The notes beneath the pieces were generated by a model that saw nothing but the letters and a program-made list of their open reading frames with translations, did not search any database and had not been told where the DNA came from. Position numbers and translations under genes: made by a program. Positions 35,484 to 44,367 of a stretch of DNA of 64,000 nt are shown here, piece after piece. The DNA comes from Candidatus Poribacteria bacterium (GTDB taxonomy: Bacteria; Poribacteria; WGA-4E; WGA-3G). Every line of letters starts with the position of its first letter. Position 1 is the first letter of the stretch. The DNA lies in assembly GCA_026706025.1 (NCBI GenBank), contig JAPOZO010000056.1, positions 124,001-188,000 of the forward strand, read 5' to 3'.

Positions 35484-35720
35484 ATGAGATTAGATATGAA
35501 TCGTAAAAATGTTCCAAAGACAGATTCCATTCAAGAACTCGCGCATTTCTGGGATACATACGACTTAACGGATTTTGAAGACGAACTTGAGGAAGTGGAT
35601 GAACCCGTTTTTGATTCTCTAATTTCTGTTCAATTGGAACCCGGGGAACTTGAGGTTATTGAAACGCTTGCCAAAGCACATGGAATATCTCCAGCAAATT
35701 TAATTCGAGTCCGCGCTTAA
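35484..35720 (+). CDS. CopG-type antitoxin-like protein
   Basis: 78 residues. SIQELAHFWDTYDLTDFEDELEEV followed by ISVQLEPGELEVIETLAKAHGISPANLIRVRA matches the CopG-antitoxin pattern of an acidic FWDT-D segment plus a ribbon-helix-helix. The C-terminus looks slightly short. No toxin gene is adjacent. A second ATG at 35496 is possible. Confidence 0.6.
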   Translation: MRLDMNRKNVPKTDSIQELAHFWDTYDLTDFEDELEEVDEPVFDSLISVQLEPGELEVIETLAKAHGISPANLIRVRA

Positions 35721-35721
35721 C

Positions 35722-35803
35722 TGAGAAAGGTATCCGTGCAGCTTTTCGTTTTGCGGCACAAGCCCTTCGCGCTGATGTCGTTTATCCTATTCACCAATAA
35801 AGT
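35722..35803 (+). pseudogene. C-terminal relic of a DUF433-like small protein
   Basis: In another frame just after the CopG-type gene the DNA reads LTEKGIRAAFRFAAQAL, then RADVVYPIHQ and a stop. It resembles the C-terminus of DUF433 antitoxin-like proteins. There is no start and no upstream part. Confidence 0.3.
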
Positions 35804-35826
35804 TTGATACATAGGGGACTGTCATA

Positions 35827-36435
35827 ATGGCGTATAGCAATTTTACCTTGGCCGAGGTGAAGAAGGTATTTCAAATAGTAGAAACGGTTGAGGTGGAGAA
35901 TCTTTTTTCGGAGATAGAGCCGGCAGTTCCAAGTTCGGTGCTAACAGCAGTATTGGAACGAAACATGTCGGTAGCCCTTGCTGTTAATACAGAAAAAGCG
36001 AAGTCGGAATTGATTGTTGCCAATGTTCTCATTGAACTCCGCGAGAAATTTGAGCGTCGTATTAGCGTTTTCTCGGGCATTGATTTCAACGTTGATGCTG
36101 AAAAGGGATTAACAGGGGTCTGTGATTTTTTAGTGAGTTTGTCCCCAGCCCGATTCGTTTTAGAGGCACCTGTCATTATCCTTGTTGAAGCGAAGAAGGA
36201 TGATCTGACGGTTGGATTAGGGCAGTGTGTCGCCGAGATGCACGCCGCACAACGCTTTAATGCCGAAAATGGAAACGATATTCCTAACGTTTATGGTGCT
36301 ACGACTTCTGGAACAGAATGGCTCTTCCTCAAATTGGAAGGGCAAAGGCTGTACATTGACACGGAGTTCTACTCTATTCACGAGTGTGACAAAATTCTCG
36401 GCATCCTCGCGAGCATGGTGGAGCAAAAAGTGTAG
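35827..36435 (+). CDS. PD-(D/E)xK nuclease-fold protein of unknown role
   Basis: 202 residues. GVCDFLVS, then VIILVEAKKDDLTVGLGQCVAEMHAAQRFN form a D-x(n)-ExK core with a following Q, typical of small restriction-nuclease-fold proteins often found in cyanobacteria and other repeat-rich genomes. GATTSGTEWLFLKLEG follows. No partner methylase is adjacent. A nuclease role is inferred from the motif only. Confidence 0.6.
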   Translation: MAYSNFTLAEVKKVFQIVETVEVENLFSEIEPAVPSSVLTAVLERNMSVALAVNTEKAKSELIVANVLIELREKFERRISVFSGIDFNVDAEKGLTGVCDFLVSLSPARFVLEAPVIILVEAKKDDLTVGLGQCVAEMHAAQRFNAENGNDIPNVYGATTSGTEWLFLKLEGQRLYIDTEFYSIHECDKILGILASMVEQKV

Positions 36436-36496
36436 CCCTCCTGGGATGGCTGTAATCTCAGAAACCTGATATAGCGTGTAAAAAAAATAAAAAAGT

Positions 36497-36526
36497 TTGC
36501 AATTAATACACAAATTATGGTATAAT
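36497..36526 (+). promoter_or_regulatory. Promoter of the pyr operon
   Basis: TTGCAA (36497-36502) and a consensus TATAAT (36521-36526) with an 18-bp spacer. Transcription would start near 36533, just upstream of the PyrR-type leader. Confidence 0.65.
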
Positions 36527-36554
36527 ATAATAATCAGTAGGATGGTCATATCAA

Positions 36555-36693
36555 AGACCCTTTTTAATCCAATCCAGAGAGGTTGAAAAAAGGATGCCAG
36601 ATTACAAGTTGAATCGGACTCAAAATTTAGATTGTCCACCGGACTTAATTGGATGACGCCTTTCTCGTCACATCAGACGGGGGAGGCTTTTTT
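36555..36693 (+). promoter_or_regulatory. PyrR-type pyrimidine attenuator leader
   Basis: AATCCAGAGAGGTTG at 36571-36585 fits the PyrR-binding consensus ARUCCNGNGAGGYU and sits in a hairpin closed by CCTTTTT and AAAAAAGG. Downstream is an intrinsic terminator. The AAAAGG part of the binding hairpin can pair with the terminator's CCTTT arm, as in an antiterminator. With UMP high, PyrR would hold the first hairpin and let the terminator form, stopping transcription before pyrR. Confidence 0.75.
36658..36693 (+). terminator. Intrinsic terminator inside the pyr leader
   Basis: GCCTTTCTCGTC (36658-36669) and GACGGGGGAGGC (36676-36687) pair over 12 positions, counting G-U pairs. The loop is six bases, followed by TTTTTT (36688-36693). 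It lies 30 bp before the pyrR ATG. Confidence 0.8.
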
Positions 36694-36723
36694 GTTATTA
36701 AGAGATCTTATAGGACAAAAGCA

Positions 36724-37281
36724 ATGGAAATGCGTGAAAAAGCACAAGTGATGAACACCGAAGAAATTCGCCGCGCCTTACTCAGGATCGCTCATGAGAT
36801 TTTAGAGCGGAACCATAAACATATTGAAGATCTCGTATTTGTTGGTGTTAAAAGCCGTGGGGATTTCATCGCCCATCGCATCGCCGAGAACCTTGAACGC
36901 ATCGAAAATATTGAAGTCGATGTCGGTGCTATTGATGTTACGCTCTATCGAGATGATATTAATCTCCATGAGACACAGATTCAGGTCAGTAATACTGAAC
37001 TTCCCTTTGATATTGCTGGCAAAAGGGTTATCTTGGTAGATGAGGTTCTCTATACAGGCCGCACCGTTCGCGCAGCAATGGACGCACTCATGGATTTCGG
37101 TAGACCCGCCGCAATCCAATTGGCGACGCTGATCGACAGAGGTCATCGCGAACTGCCAATTGCTGCCGATTACGTCGGCAAAAACGTACCCACATCACGC
37201 AGAGAGTTTGTACGGGTGCAGCTTGCCGAGGAAGAGCCTGGCATAGACGCAGCAATCATTTATGAAAGGGAGGGTGAATGA
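36724..37281 (+). CDS. pyrR: PyrR, pyr operon regulator and uracil phosphoribosyltransferase
   Basis: 185 residues. Binds pyr mRNA when UMP is present and also makes UMP from uracil and PRPP. VILVDEVLYTGRTVRAAMDAL is the PRPP-binding loop; VGVKSRGDFIAHRIAENL and the basic RREFVRVQ are family features. The ATG at 36724 follows AGGA; the frame opens earlier at a TTG inside the attenuator, which cannot be the start. Its stop overlaps the pyrC ATG by 4 bp. Confidence 0.93.
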   Translation: MEMREKAQVMNTEEIRRALLRIAHEILERNHKHIEDLVFVGVKSRGDFIAHRIAENLERIENIEVDVGAIDVTLYRDDINLHETQIQVSNTELPFDIAGKRVILVDEVLYTGRTVRAAMDALMDFGRPAAIQLATLIDRGHRELPIAADYVGKNVPTSRREFVRVQLAEEEPGIDAAIIYEREGE

Positions 37282-38660
37282 GCGACGCGTGTATCATTAA
37301 CGGACGTATTATCGATCCAGCGAATAATATTGATGAAGTCGGGAATCTGTTTATCACTGATGGCAAGATTACCAGTATCAGTCACCAGTCCTCAGTCACT
37401 GTAGGGGCGAGGTCACCGCGAAGAAACACCCCAGCAAAAACACCGCACGGGGTGGGCAACCTGAAGAAACACCCCAGCAAAAACACCCCTACGGAAACTG
37501 GAAACTTCTTTTACGATGCGATGGGACAGGTTGTCGCACCGGGTTTAATCGATATGCATGTCCACCTCCGGGAACCCGGGTTTGAGCATAAAGAGACGAT
37601 CGCTACTGGCACGGCGGCGGCAGCGGCAGGTGGATTCACCTCTGTTGCTTGCATGGCAAACACCTCACCAGTGATAGATACACCCGAAAAGATTACGCAG
37701 ATTTATGACATCGCCGAAGCAACGGCGAAGACAAATGTGTTCCCGTTTGGCAGTATTACCAAGGATCTCGCGGGCGAAGAATTGACCGATATGCGTGGAA
37801 TGCATTCAGCAGGGGCAGTCGGTTTCAGCGATGATGGCGTTACTGTCATGAACGCCGCTCTCATGCGCGACGCACTCGCCTTGAGCGCAGAACTCGGTTT
37901 TCCGATCATGGTCCACTGCGAAGAGCATAACCTCAACGCCGGTGCTGTCATGAATCTGGGGGAGACATCCCGAAAACTGGGGCTTATCGGTAGCCCGAAC
38001 GCTGCAGAAGACATCATCGTCGCGCGCGACATCATGTTAGCGGAGATGACAGGTGGACACCTCCATGTGCTCCACGTCAGCACTGCGGGTGCCGTTAGGT
38101 TGATACGTCAAGCGAAAAGACGGGGGGTTCATGTGACTGCTGAGGCGTGTCCACACCACTGGATCCTTACCGATACAGAGGTAGAAAAACAGGGGACGAA
38201 TGCTAAGATGCATCCGCCGCTCCGCAGACAGACCGATATCGATGCGATCATTAAAGGTTTGTGCGATGGAACAATCGACGCAATTGCCACCGATCATGCA
38301 CCGCACTCACCTTCCGAAAAGGCACAAGGCATGCTTGAAGCCCCCAACGGAATTATCGGTTTAGAGACATGCCTACCGCTTGTGTTTACATACCTTGTGC
38401 AACCGGGACACCTCACATTGGAGGAAGTGATTGCAAAGATGACCGTTATTCCGGCGAATATACTCGGCATTGACCGGGGGACCCTTTCTGTGGGTGCAGT
38501 TGGGGATGTTACCGTCATTGATATTGACTCGGTGCATCCAGTTGACGTAACAAAATCTTGTTCAAAAAGTCGCAACACACCTTTCACGGGCTGGGAACTT
38601 AAAGGCTGGCAGATGATTACACTTCGGGGAGGGAAGTTAACAGTTAACAGTTACCAGTAA
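37278..38660 (+). CDS. pyrC: Dihydroorotase with an in-frame repeat insertion
   Basis: Class I dihydroorotase; closes carbamoyl-aspartate to dihydroorotate. Visible are the metal site DMHVHLREPG, MANTSPVID, SDDGVTVMNAALMRDAL, HCEEHNL and the catalytic IATDHAPHS. Residues about 33-77 (from the 37372-37509 region) are not family sequence but repeat DNA read in frame. They separate the N-terminal strand region from FFYDAMGQVVAPGLIDMHVH. The 3' end (VNSYQ-stop) is made of repeat-element DNA. Product 460 residues against about 430 in typical relatives. Confidence 0.93.
   Translation: MSDACIINGRIIDPANNIDEVGNLFITDGKITSISHQSSVTVGARSPRRNTPAKTPHGVGNLKKHPSKNTPTETGNFFYDAMGQVVAPGLIDMHVHLREPGFEHKETIATGTAAAAAGGFTSVACMANTSPVIDTPEKITQIYDIAEATAKTNVFPFGSITKDLAGEELTDMRGMHSAGAVGFSDDGVTVMNAALMRDALALSAELGFPIMVHCEEHNLNAGAVMNLGETSRKLGLIGSPNAAEDIIVARDIMLAEMTGGHLHVLHVSTAGAVRLIRQAKRRGVHVTAEACPHHWILTDTEVEKQGTNAKMHPPLRRQTDIDAIIKGLCDGTIDAIATDHAPHSPSEKAQGMLEAPNGIIGLETCLPLVFTYLVQPGHLTLEEVIAKMTVIPANILGIDRGTLSVGAVGDVTVIDIDSVHPVDVTKSCSKSRNTPFTGWELKGWQMITLRGGKLTVNSYQ
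37372..37509. repeat. Repeat element inserted in frame in pyrC
   Basis: The left arm has CAGTCAC/CAGTCCT heptamers (37378-37400). A core begins GTAGGGGCGAGGTCACC at 37401 and ends ACACCCCTAC at 37492, with a CGAAGAAACACCCCAGCAAA-type unit present twice. The right arm is GGAAACTGGAAACT (37493-37506). The core matches the intergenic copy at 38678-38748. The frame used is open, giving SSVTVGARSPRRNTPAKTPH and more. Confidence 0.85.
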
Positions 38661-38796
38661 AGAAGTAACCAGTCACCGTAGGGGCGAGGTCACCTCGTCC
38701 GCACGGGTTGGGCAACCTGAAGAAACACCCAAGCAAAAACACCCCTACAGAAACTGGAAACTCATACGCTGGAAACTGGAAACTGGAAACTATTAA
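38635..38796. repeat. Composite repeat filling the pyrC-carA gap
   Basis: AGTTAACAGTTAACAGTTACC covers the last pyrC codons and stop. A GTAGGGG...CCCCTAC core spans 38678-38748 (71 bp). CTGGAAACTGGAAACTGGAAACT ends before ATTAAAT and the carA ATG. The left part before the core, AAGAAGTAACCAGTCACC, is nearly identical to that in carB. Confidence 0.8.
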
Positions 38797-38798
38797 AT

Positions 38799-39965
38799 AT
38801 GAAAGCGATTCTGGCATTAGCCGATGGCACAGTTTTTGAGGGCGAGCAGTTTGGCGCGACGGGTGAAACCGTTGGTGAGGTCGTCTTCAATACCAGTATG
38901 ACAGGCTATCAAGAGGTGTTGACCGATCCTTCCTATAAAGGACAGATCGTCACAATGACATACCCCTTGATAGGTAATTACGGCTGCAACGAAGCAGACG
39001 TTGAATCTATCGGTCCACAGGTGGAAGGGTTTGTCGTTCGCGAATATAGCGCATACCATAGCAATTGGCGTTCAAAATGGAGTTTAGATACTTACCTCGC
39101 CGAGCATAATATCATCGGCATTCAAGGGATTGATACCCGCGCACTCACTCGCCGCCTCCGAGTTCACGGCGTAATGAATGGATGCCTCTCCACGGAGGAT
39201 CTGAATCCTGAAAGTCTTGTTGCGAAAGCCAAAGCGTGGCACGGCTTGATCGGTTGGGATTTGGTGCAACGCGTGACATGCCCGAATCCGTATGCATGGC
39301 GGAATAGTTATCAGTCATCAGTTATCAGTGGTCAGTTAAGAGATGGATCTGTTAAATCAGAATCCTCTTTAACGGATAACGGACAACGGACAACGGATAA
39401 CTATAAAGTTATTGCCCTTGATTTCGGTATCAAGTACAATATCTTACGTCAACTCACCGAGCACGGATGCGAGGTCCAAGTCGTACCAGCGAAAACATCT
39501 GCTGAGGAGATTCTCGCAGCGGAGCCAGATGGCGTTTTTCTATCAAACGGTCCGGGTGATCCGATGCCAGTTGACTATGCGATCGAAACGATCCAGGGTT
39601 TGATGGGCAAAAAACCGCTTTTCGGGATCTGTTTGGGGCACCAACTGCTTGGGCTTGCCCTCGGTGGAAAGACGTTCAAACTGAAGTTCGGACATCGAGG
39701 GGCAAATCAACCTGTCAAGCATCTTGAAACCGACAAGGTTGAGATTACCTCACAAAATCATGGATTCTGTGTTGATATTGATTCACTGCCAAATAGCGTT
39801 GACATTACGCATATCAATCTAAATGATGACACACTTGAAGGGATACAGCATCGGGAGTATCCCATTTTTTCTGTCCAGTATCACCCGGAGGCATCCCCCG
39901 GTCCGCACGATGCCAGTTATCTTTTTTCGCGTTTTACAAAAATGATGAGGGAAGTTAACAGTTAA
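38799..39965 (+). CDS. carA: Carbamoyl-phosphate synthase small subunit with repeat insertion
   Basis: The glutaminase subunit makes ammonia from glutamine for carbamoyl phosphate. The N-terminal CPSase domain runs to about residue 165; the class I glutamine amidotransferase domain starts at YKVIALDFGIKYNILR. It has the nucleophile loop GICLGHQLLGLALGG and QYHPEASPGPHD. Between the domains a 99-bp repeat copy adds 33 codons (residues about 169-202). The last codons (EVNS-stop) also derive from a repeat arm. No Shine-Dalgarno is visible; a repeat ends just before the ATG. Confidence 0.94.
   Translation: MKAILALADGTVFEGEQFGATGETVGEVVFNTSMTGYQEVLTDPSYKGQIVTMTYPLIGNYGCNEADVESIGPQVEGFVVREYSAYHSNWRSKWSLDTYLAEHNIIGIQGIDTRALTRRLRVHGVMNGCLSTEDLNPESLVAKAKAWHGLIGWDLVQRVTCPNPYAWRNSYQSSVISGQLRDGSVKSESSLTDNGQRTTDNYKVIALDFGIKYNILRQLTEHGCEVQVVPAKTSAEEILAAEPDGVFLSNGPGDPMPVDYAIETIQGLMGKKPLFGICLGHQLLGLALGGKTFKLKFGHRGANQPVKHLETDKVEITSQNHGFCVDIDSLPNSVDITHINLNDDTLEGIQHREYPIFSVQYHPEASPGPHDASYLFSRFTKMMREVNS
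39305..39403. repeat. 99-bp palindromic element inserted in frame in carA
   Basis: Begins TAGTTATCAGTCATCAG and ends GGACAACGGATAACTA. Inverted tandem heptamers surround a centre with TTAAGAG and CTCTTTAAC. Exactly 33 codons by this boundary choice. The TAG at its start is split by the reading frame and causes no stop. The product segment (SYQSSVISGQLRDGSVKSES and on) lies in the interdomain linker. Confidence 0.85.
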
Positions 39966-40078
39966 CAGTTATCAGTTACAAGAGGTTTTTGATAATCCCA
40001 AACTCTCTTCTGATAACTGAAAGATTTTTTCGCAGAAAAAATCGTATTCTCACTGCGAAGCAAACTGTTAACTATTAA
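39953..40078. repeat. Heptamer-arm element filling the carA-carB gap
   Basis: AGTTAACAGTTAACAGTTATC covers the carA stop, then CAAGAGG and CTCTCTTCTGATAACTG. A nested hairpin with GATTTTTTCGCAGAAAAAATC and a CTCACTGCGAAGC motif follow. It ends ACTGTTAACTATTAAAA at the carB ATG. Confidence 0.75.
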
Positions 40079-40083
40079 AAAAA

Positions 40084-43000
40084 ATGCCAAAGCGAACAGA
40101 TATAAAAAAAATCTTAATTATAGGGTCCGGTGCAATTATCATCGGACAGGCGTGTGAGTTCGATTACTCAGGAACGCAGGCGTGTAAGGCACTCAAAGAG
40201 GAAGGGTATGAAATAACCCTTGTCAATAGCAACCCTGCCACCATCATGACCGATCCGGATTTCGCTGATCAGACCTATATTGAACCGATCACAGCGGATA
40301 CGGTGGAACTCGTCATCGACAAGGAGCGTCCAGATGCGTTGCTACCGACACTCGGTGGGCAAACCGCTTTGAACGTGTCTGTCGAACTTGCGGAATCCGG
40401 TGTATTAGATAAGTACGGGGTTGAGCTGATTGGTGCAAAATTGCCTGCCATCCAAAAGGCTGAGGACCGCGCGCTCTTCAAAGAAGCGATGACAAAAATC
40501 GGTTTGGAGGTCCCTCAGAGTGGTATCGCGCACACTGTGCAGGAGGCACTCGCGTTTGTCCAAGATATAGGATTCCCGGCGATTATCCGTCCAGCATTTA
40601 CGCTCGGCGGCACTGGTGGCGGTATCGCTTACAACATTGAAGAATACGAAAAAATGGTCACGATGGGGCTTGCTCTCAGCCCAATCAGTGAATTACTTAT
40701 CGAAGAATCTGTCATCGGATGGAAGGAATTTGAACTTGAAGTAATGCGGGACGGTGCGGACAACGTCGTCATCATCTGTTCCATTGAAAATGTTGATGCC
40801 ATGGGCGTACACACTGGTGATAGCATTACCGTCGCGCCTATCCAAACATTGACGGATAAGGAATATCAGTCGATGCGGGATTCAGCGATTAAGATTATCC
40901 GAGAGATTGGCGTTGACACAGGCGGTTCTAATATCCAATTTGCTGTTGATCCGAAAACAGGTAAACAGGTCGTCATTGAGATGAACCCGCGTGTCTCTCG
41001 GAGTTCTGCGCTCGCTTCAAAAGCCACCGGTTTTCCGATCGCCAAAATCGCGGCGAAACTCGCTGTCGGTTATAATTTAGATGAAATTCCGAACGACATT
41101 ACCGCTGAGACCCCTGCCTGCTTTGAACCGACAATTGATTACGTCGTCGTTAAAATCCCACGCTGGGCGTTTGAAAAATTCCAAGGCACTGATGAAACAC
41201 TCACAACGCAGATGAAATCTGTCGGCGAGGCTATGGCTATCGGCGGAACCTTTAAAGAGGCGTTACAGAAAGGGCTGAGATCACTGGAAACCGGATGGTT
41301 TGGATTGGATAATCACCCACTTGATGAACTTCCGTTGTCTGAACTTCCGAGCAAACTGAGTATTCCGAATGTCAAACGCATATTTTATATCAAAGCCGCC
41401 CTCGCACGCGGGATGAGCATTGAGGAAATCTATGCCTACACACACATCGACCCGTTCTTCCTCTACAATTTGAAGGAGATTGTTGACTTTGAGAATGCTT
41501 TGTCCGAACCCGATGTCCGCCAACAGATAAAAGAAGTAACCAGTAACCGTAGGGGCGAGGTTGCCTCGTCCGAAGGGGTGGGGACGGGTTGGGCAACCCA
41601 ACCCCTACGAAAACTGATAACTGATAACTTGAAAAAAGCAAAACAATACGGATTTTCTGACCGCCAGTTAGGCGACATCTACGAGGTCTCCGAAGAGGCT
41701 ATCCGCGAATGTCGAAAGGAACTTGGGATTGAGGCAACTTTCAAAACCGTTGATACTTGTGCCGCAGAGTTTGAGGCAGAAACACCGTACTATTATTCTA
41801 CCTGTTCAAGCGAAGATGAGGTGCGCCCCTCTGATAAACCGAAAATCATGATCCTCGGCGGTGGTCCGAACCGGATCGGGCAAGGCATCGAATTCGACTA
41901 CTGTTGTGTCCACGCTGCGCTTGCACTCAAGGATGATGGTTATGAAACCATTATGGTGAACAGCAACCCTGAAACCGTTAGCACCGATTACGACACCTCC
42001 GACCGCCTCTATTTTGAACCGTTAACGCGTGAAGATGTTCTGAATATCTATCATAAAGAGAAACCGATCGGAGTCATTGTTCAGTTTGGTGGACAAACAC
42101 CGCTGAACCTTGCTGTTGCACTCAGAGATGCGGGTGTGCCGATTATCGGGACCAGCCCGGAAGATATAGCACGTTCGGAAGATCGCCGACTCTTTAAAGC
42201 AGTTTTAGACGATATCGGCTTAATGCAGTCGCCTAACGGTACCGCAACATCAAGTGAGGAAGCTGCGCCTATTGCTGCCGCACTCGGTTATCCTGTTATC
42301 GTGCGACCGTCGTATGTTTTGGGTGGGCGTGCCATGCAGATCGTTTACGACGAAGAACTTTTGCACGACTACATGAACTCCGCTGTCGAAGCCTCACCTG
42401 AGCACCCTGTACTTATTGATAAATATCTTGAAGAAGCCATTGAAGTTGACGTTGATGCGATCTCCGATGGAAGTCGGACGGTCATCGGTGGTATTATGGA
42501 ACACATTGAGGAAGCCGGTATCCATTCCGGCGACAGCGACTGCGTGTTACCGCCTTATACCTTGGTAGATGAGCAGATTGAACAGCTCAAAACCTTCACC
42601 TACGACTTGGCGAAAGCACTGCGCGTCCGCGGCTTGATGAACGTTCAATATGCGATAAAAAACGATGAGATTTTTGTCCTTGAGGTGAATCCACGTGCAT
42701 CCCGGACCATCCCCTTTGTCAGTAAAGCGATCGGTGTGCCGTTGGCAAAACTTGCTGCGCGTGTGATGGCGGGCAAGACGCTTGAGGAACTCGGATTTAC
42801 GCGCGAGATAGAACCCGCCTATTTCAGTGTCAAGGCACCGGTGTTCCCGTTCAACCGCTTCCCGGGTTCAAATACGCGCTTAGGTCCCGAAATGAAATCA
42901 ACTGGCGAGGTAATGGGAATTGATACGGATGTTTCCCGCGCCTTCGCGAAGGCACAGAAAGCATGCGGTTATACTTTACCCTTGAGTGGCAAGGTTTTCA

Positions 43001-43386
43001 TCAGTGTGAAAAATAAAGACAAGCGCGCAATCATCTTCATTGCTAAAAAACTCACGGATATGGGCTTTGAACTTATCGCTACACACGGCACAGCAAAGGT
43101 GCTGCTCCGTAATGGAATGGAGTCGGAACTCGTCTTTAGCATCGGTAAAGGGAGACCGACGATTCACGATTATATCAAGAATCATGCGGTTGACCTGATT
43201 ATCAATACCCCTACTGGCGACTTGCATCGCCCCAATGAACTCTTAATTCGTGAAATGGCGATAGCCCACGATATTCCAATTTTCTCAACGATACCCGGCG
43301 CAGCCGCAGCCGTTAACGCGATTGATGCGCTACAGCGTGGTGATATTACTGTCACCCCGCTCCAGGATTATTTTCAGATGCTTTAG
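40084..43386 (+). CDS. carB: Carbamoyl-phosphate synthase large subunit with repeat insertion
   Basis: 1100 residues; makes carbamoyl phosphate from bicarbonate, ammonia and two ATP. Two homologous ATP-grasp halves are clear ([23 protein letters not shown] at the start and [23 protein letters not shown] in the middle), with an oligomerisation domain between and a C-terminal MGS-like regulatory domain ([17 protein letters not shown]). A ~34-codon repeat insertion ([20 protein letters not shown] and on) lies in the oligomerisation domain, before [18 protein letters not shown]. All catalytic segments are intact. Confidence 0.95.
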   Translation: MPKRTDIKKILIIGSGAIIIGQACEFDYSGTQACKALKEEGYEITLVNSNPATIMTDPDFADQTYIEPITADTVELVIDKERPDALLPTLGGQTALNVSVELAESGVLDKYGVELIGAKLPAIQKAEDRALFKEAMTKIGLEVPQSGIAHTVQEALAFVQDIGFPAIIRPAFTLGGTGGGIAYNIEEYEKMVTMGLALSPISELLIEESVIGWKEFELEVMRDGADNVVIICSIENVDAMGVHTGDSITVAPIQTLTDKEYQSMRDSAIKIIREIGVDTGGSNIQFAVDPKTGKQVVIEMNPRVSRSSALASKATGFPIAKIAAKLAVGYNLDEIPNDITAETPACFEPTIDYVVVKIPRWAFEKFQGTDETLTTQMKSVGEAMAIGGTFKEALQKGLRSLETGWFGLDNHPLDELPLSELPSKLSIPNVKRIFYIKAALARGMSIEEIYAYTHIDPFFLYNLKEIVDFENALSEPDVRQQIKEVTSNRRGEVASSEGVGTGWATQPLRKLITDNLKKAKQYGFSDRQLGDIYEVSEEAIRECRKELGIEATFKTVDTCAAEFEAETPYYYSTCSSEDEVRPSDKPKIMILGGGPNRIGQGIEFDYCCVHAALALKDDGYETIMVNSNPETVSTDYDTSDRLYFEPLTREDVLNIYHKEKPIGVIVQFGGQTPLNLAVALRDAGVPIIGTSPEDIARSEDRRLFKAVLDDIGLMQSPNGTATSSEEAAPIAAALGYPVIVRPSYVLGGRAMQIVYDEELLHDYMNSAVEASPEHPVLIDKYLEEAIEVDVDAISDGSRTVIGGIMEHIEEAGIHSGDSDCVLPPYTLVDEQIEQLKTFTYDLAKALRVRGLMNVQYAIKNDEIFVLEVNPRASRTIPFVSKAIGVPLAKLAARVMAGKTLEELGFTREIEPAYFSVKAPVFPFNRFPGSNTRLGPEMKSTGEVMGIDTDVSRAFAKAQKACGYTLPLSGKVFISVKNKDKRAIIFIAKKLTDMGFELIATHGTAKVLLRNGMESELVFSIGKGRPTIHDYIKNHAVDLIINTPTGDLHRPNELLIREMAIAHDIPIFSTIPGAAAAVNAIDALQRGDITVTPLQDYFQML
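41530..41630. repeat. Composite repeat inserted in frame in carB
   Basis: Left part AAGAAGTAACCAGTAACC, then a GTAGGGGCGAGGTTGCC core at 41549 running to ACCCCTAC at 41608. The right arm is GAAAACTGATAACTGATAAC. A near copy of the pyrC-carA intergenic element. Other frames hold stops in the heptamer arms; the frame used is open throughout. Confidence 0.85.
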
Positions 43387-43523
43387 TAGTTACCAGTTGT
43401 CGGTTATCGGTTGTCAGTTAAGAAAAAGACTTTATATATCAAGTGCACCTCTTAACTCTCACTGCGAGGCAAACTGACAACTGAAAGATTTTTAAAAAAA
43501 AAATCGTACTGAAAACTATTAAA
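43387..43523. repeat. Heptamer-arm element after carB
   Basis: Starts TAGTTACCAGTTGTCGG at the carB stop. It has TTAAGAAA and CTCTTAACTC in the centre and a CTCACTGCGAGGC motif, and ends GTACTGAAAACTATTAAAA just before the ribosome binding site of the next gene. Close relative of the carA-carB element. Confidence 0.75.
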
Positions 43524-43536
43524 AAAGGAAAAAAAA

Positions 43537-44304
43537 ATGGCGAACGATTCTATACAGAGAAACACCCGGTGGGTTCAGACCTTCGATCGGATTCTTGAGA
43601 TGCTAAATCTTGACGCGGAACGTCCGGTGAGCATCCTGCAAATTGAAGACGGTAGGGAGATTGTCGTTGTACAACCTAACGCCTTCACTATCTCGCGCAT
43701 CTATGCGACTGGCCGTCCCGACGGTATGCGTCCACACGGTGTGGATTCTTATTATGATTATTTTTTCGCAAAATTACGGACGTATGAAGAACAACACGGA
43801 ACGCGGGAGGGGTTTACGTTGGAGTCAGACGAATGGGAAATCCTTTTTGAGGAATCTTTCCATCGGTATACCCGCTACCTTCTATTCGCGGGCATTAAAC
43901 GATGGCAAGATGTCCAACGTGATACGGCTACCAATATTGATGTAACGAATTTGGCACGCGAATGTGCACCGGCGGAAATTGCTTGGCAGAGTTATCAGTA
44001 TAAAGGTTATATGCTCATGATGCACAGCATCGCCAACGCCGAACTGAGTTTGCAGGAAAACGATAACGATGCAGCGTTACGGCATATTGACGCAGGCATT
44101 CAACAGATTGGAGAGTTCTGTGGTGAATGTCTGCGTGAGGAACATGGAGAAGCAGAAAATATAACGCGGGAACGCTATCTCAACAACCTTATAGAATTTC
44201 GGTCCGATTTGGAGACGCTTGACACTGAAACTGCTGAGCCGGAAGGCGACGAGGAAGATATTTTGGCAGAACTGGAAAGATTGCTAAATGAAGACGAGGC
44301 ATAG
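43537..44304 (+). CDS. Unknown protein at the end of the pyr cluster
   Basis: 255 residues, soluble, with an acidic C-terminus (EPEGDEEDILAELERLLNEDEA). The N-terminal part (RPVSILQIEDGREIVVVQPNAFTISRIYATGRPDGMRPHGVDSYYDYFFAKL) looks conserved but I do not recognise it. The central part (WQSYQYKGYMLMMHSIANAELSLQENDNDAALRHIDAGIQQIGEF) is helical and TPR-like. It is preceded by AAAAAAGG and follows carB on the same strand, so it may be part of the operon. Confidence 0.6.
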   Translation: MANDSIQRNTRWVQTFDRILEMLNLDAERPVSILQIEDGREIVVVQPNAFTISRIYATGRPDGMRPHGVDSYYDYFFAKLRTYEEQHGTREGFTLESDEWEILFEESFHRYTRYLLFAGIKRWQDVQRDTATNIDVTNLARECAPAEIAWQSYQYKGYMLMMHSIANAELSLQENDNDAALRHIDAGIQQIGEFCGECLREEHGEAENITRERYLNNLIEFRSDLETLDTETAEPEGDEEDILAELERLLNEDEA

Positions 44305-44367
44305 GGCACCAGTTACCCGTATCGCATTCAGTAGGGTAAGTGTCTATGCTCCACATACTGCCTATCG

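Noticed and set aside
36649-36723. Upstream extension of the pyrR frame from a TTG
   Set aside because: It overlaps the attenuator terminator and codes a peptide unlike PyrR; the ATG at 36724 has AGGA upstream.
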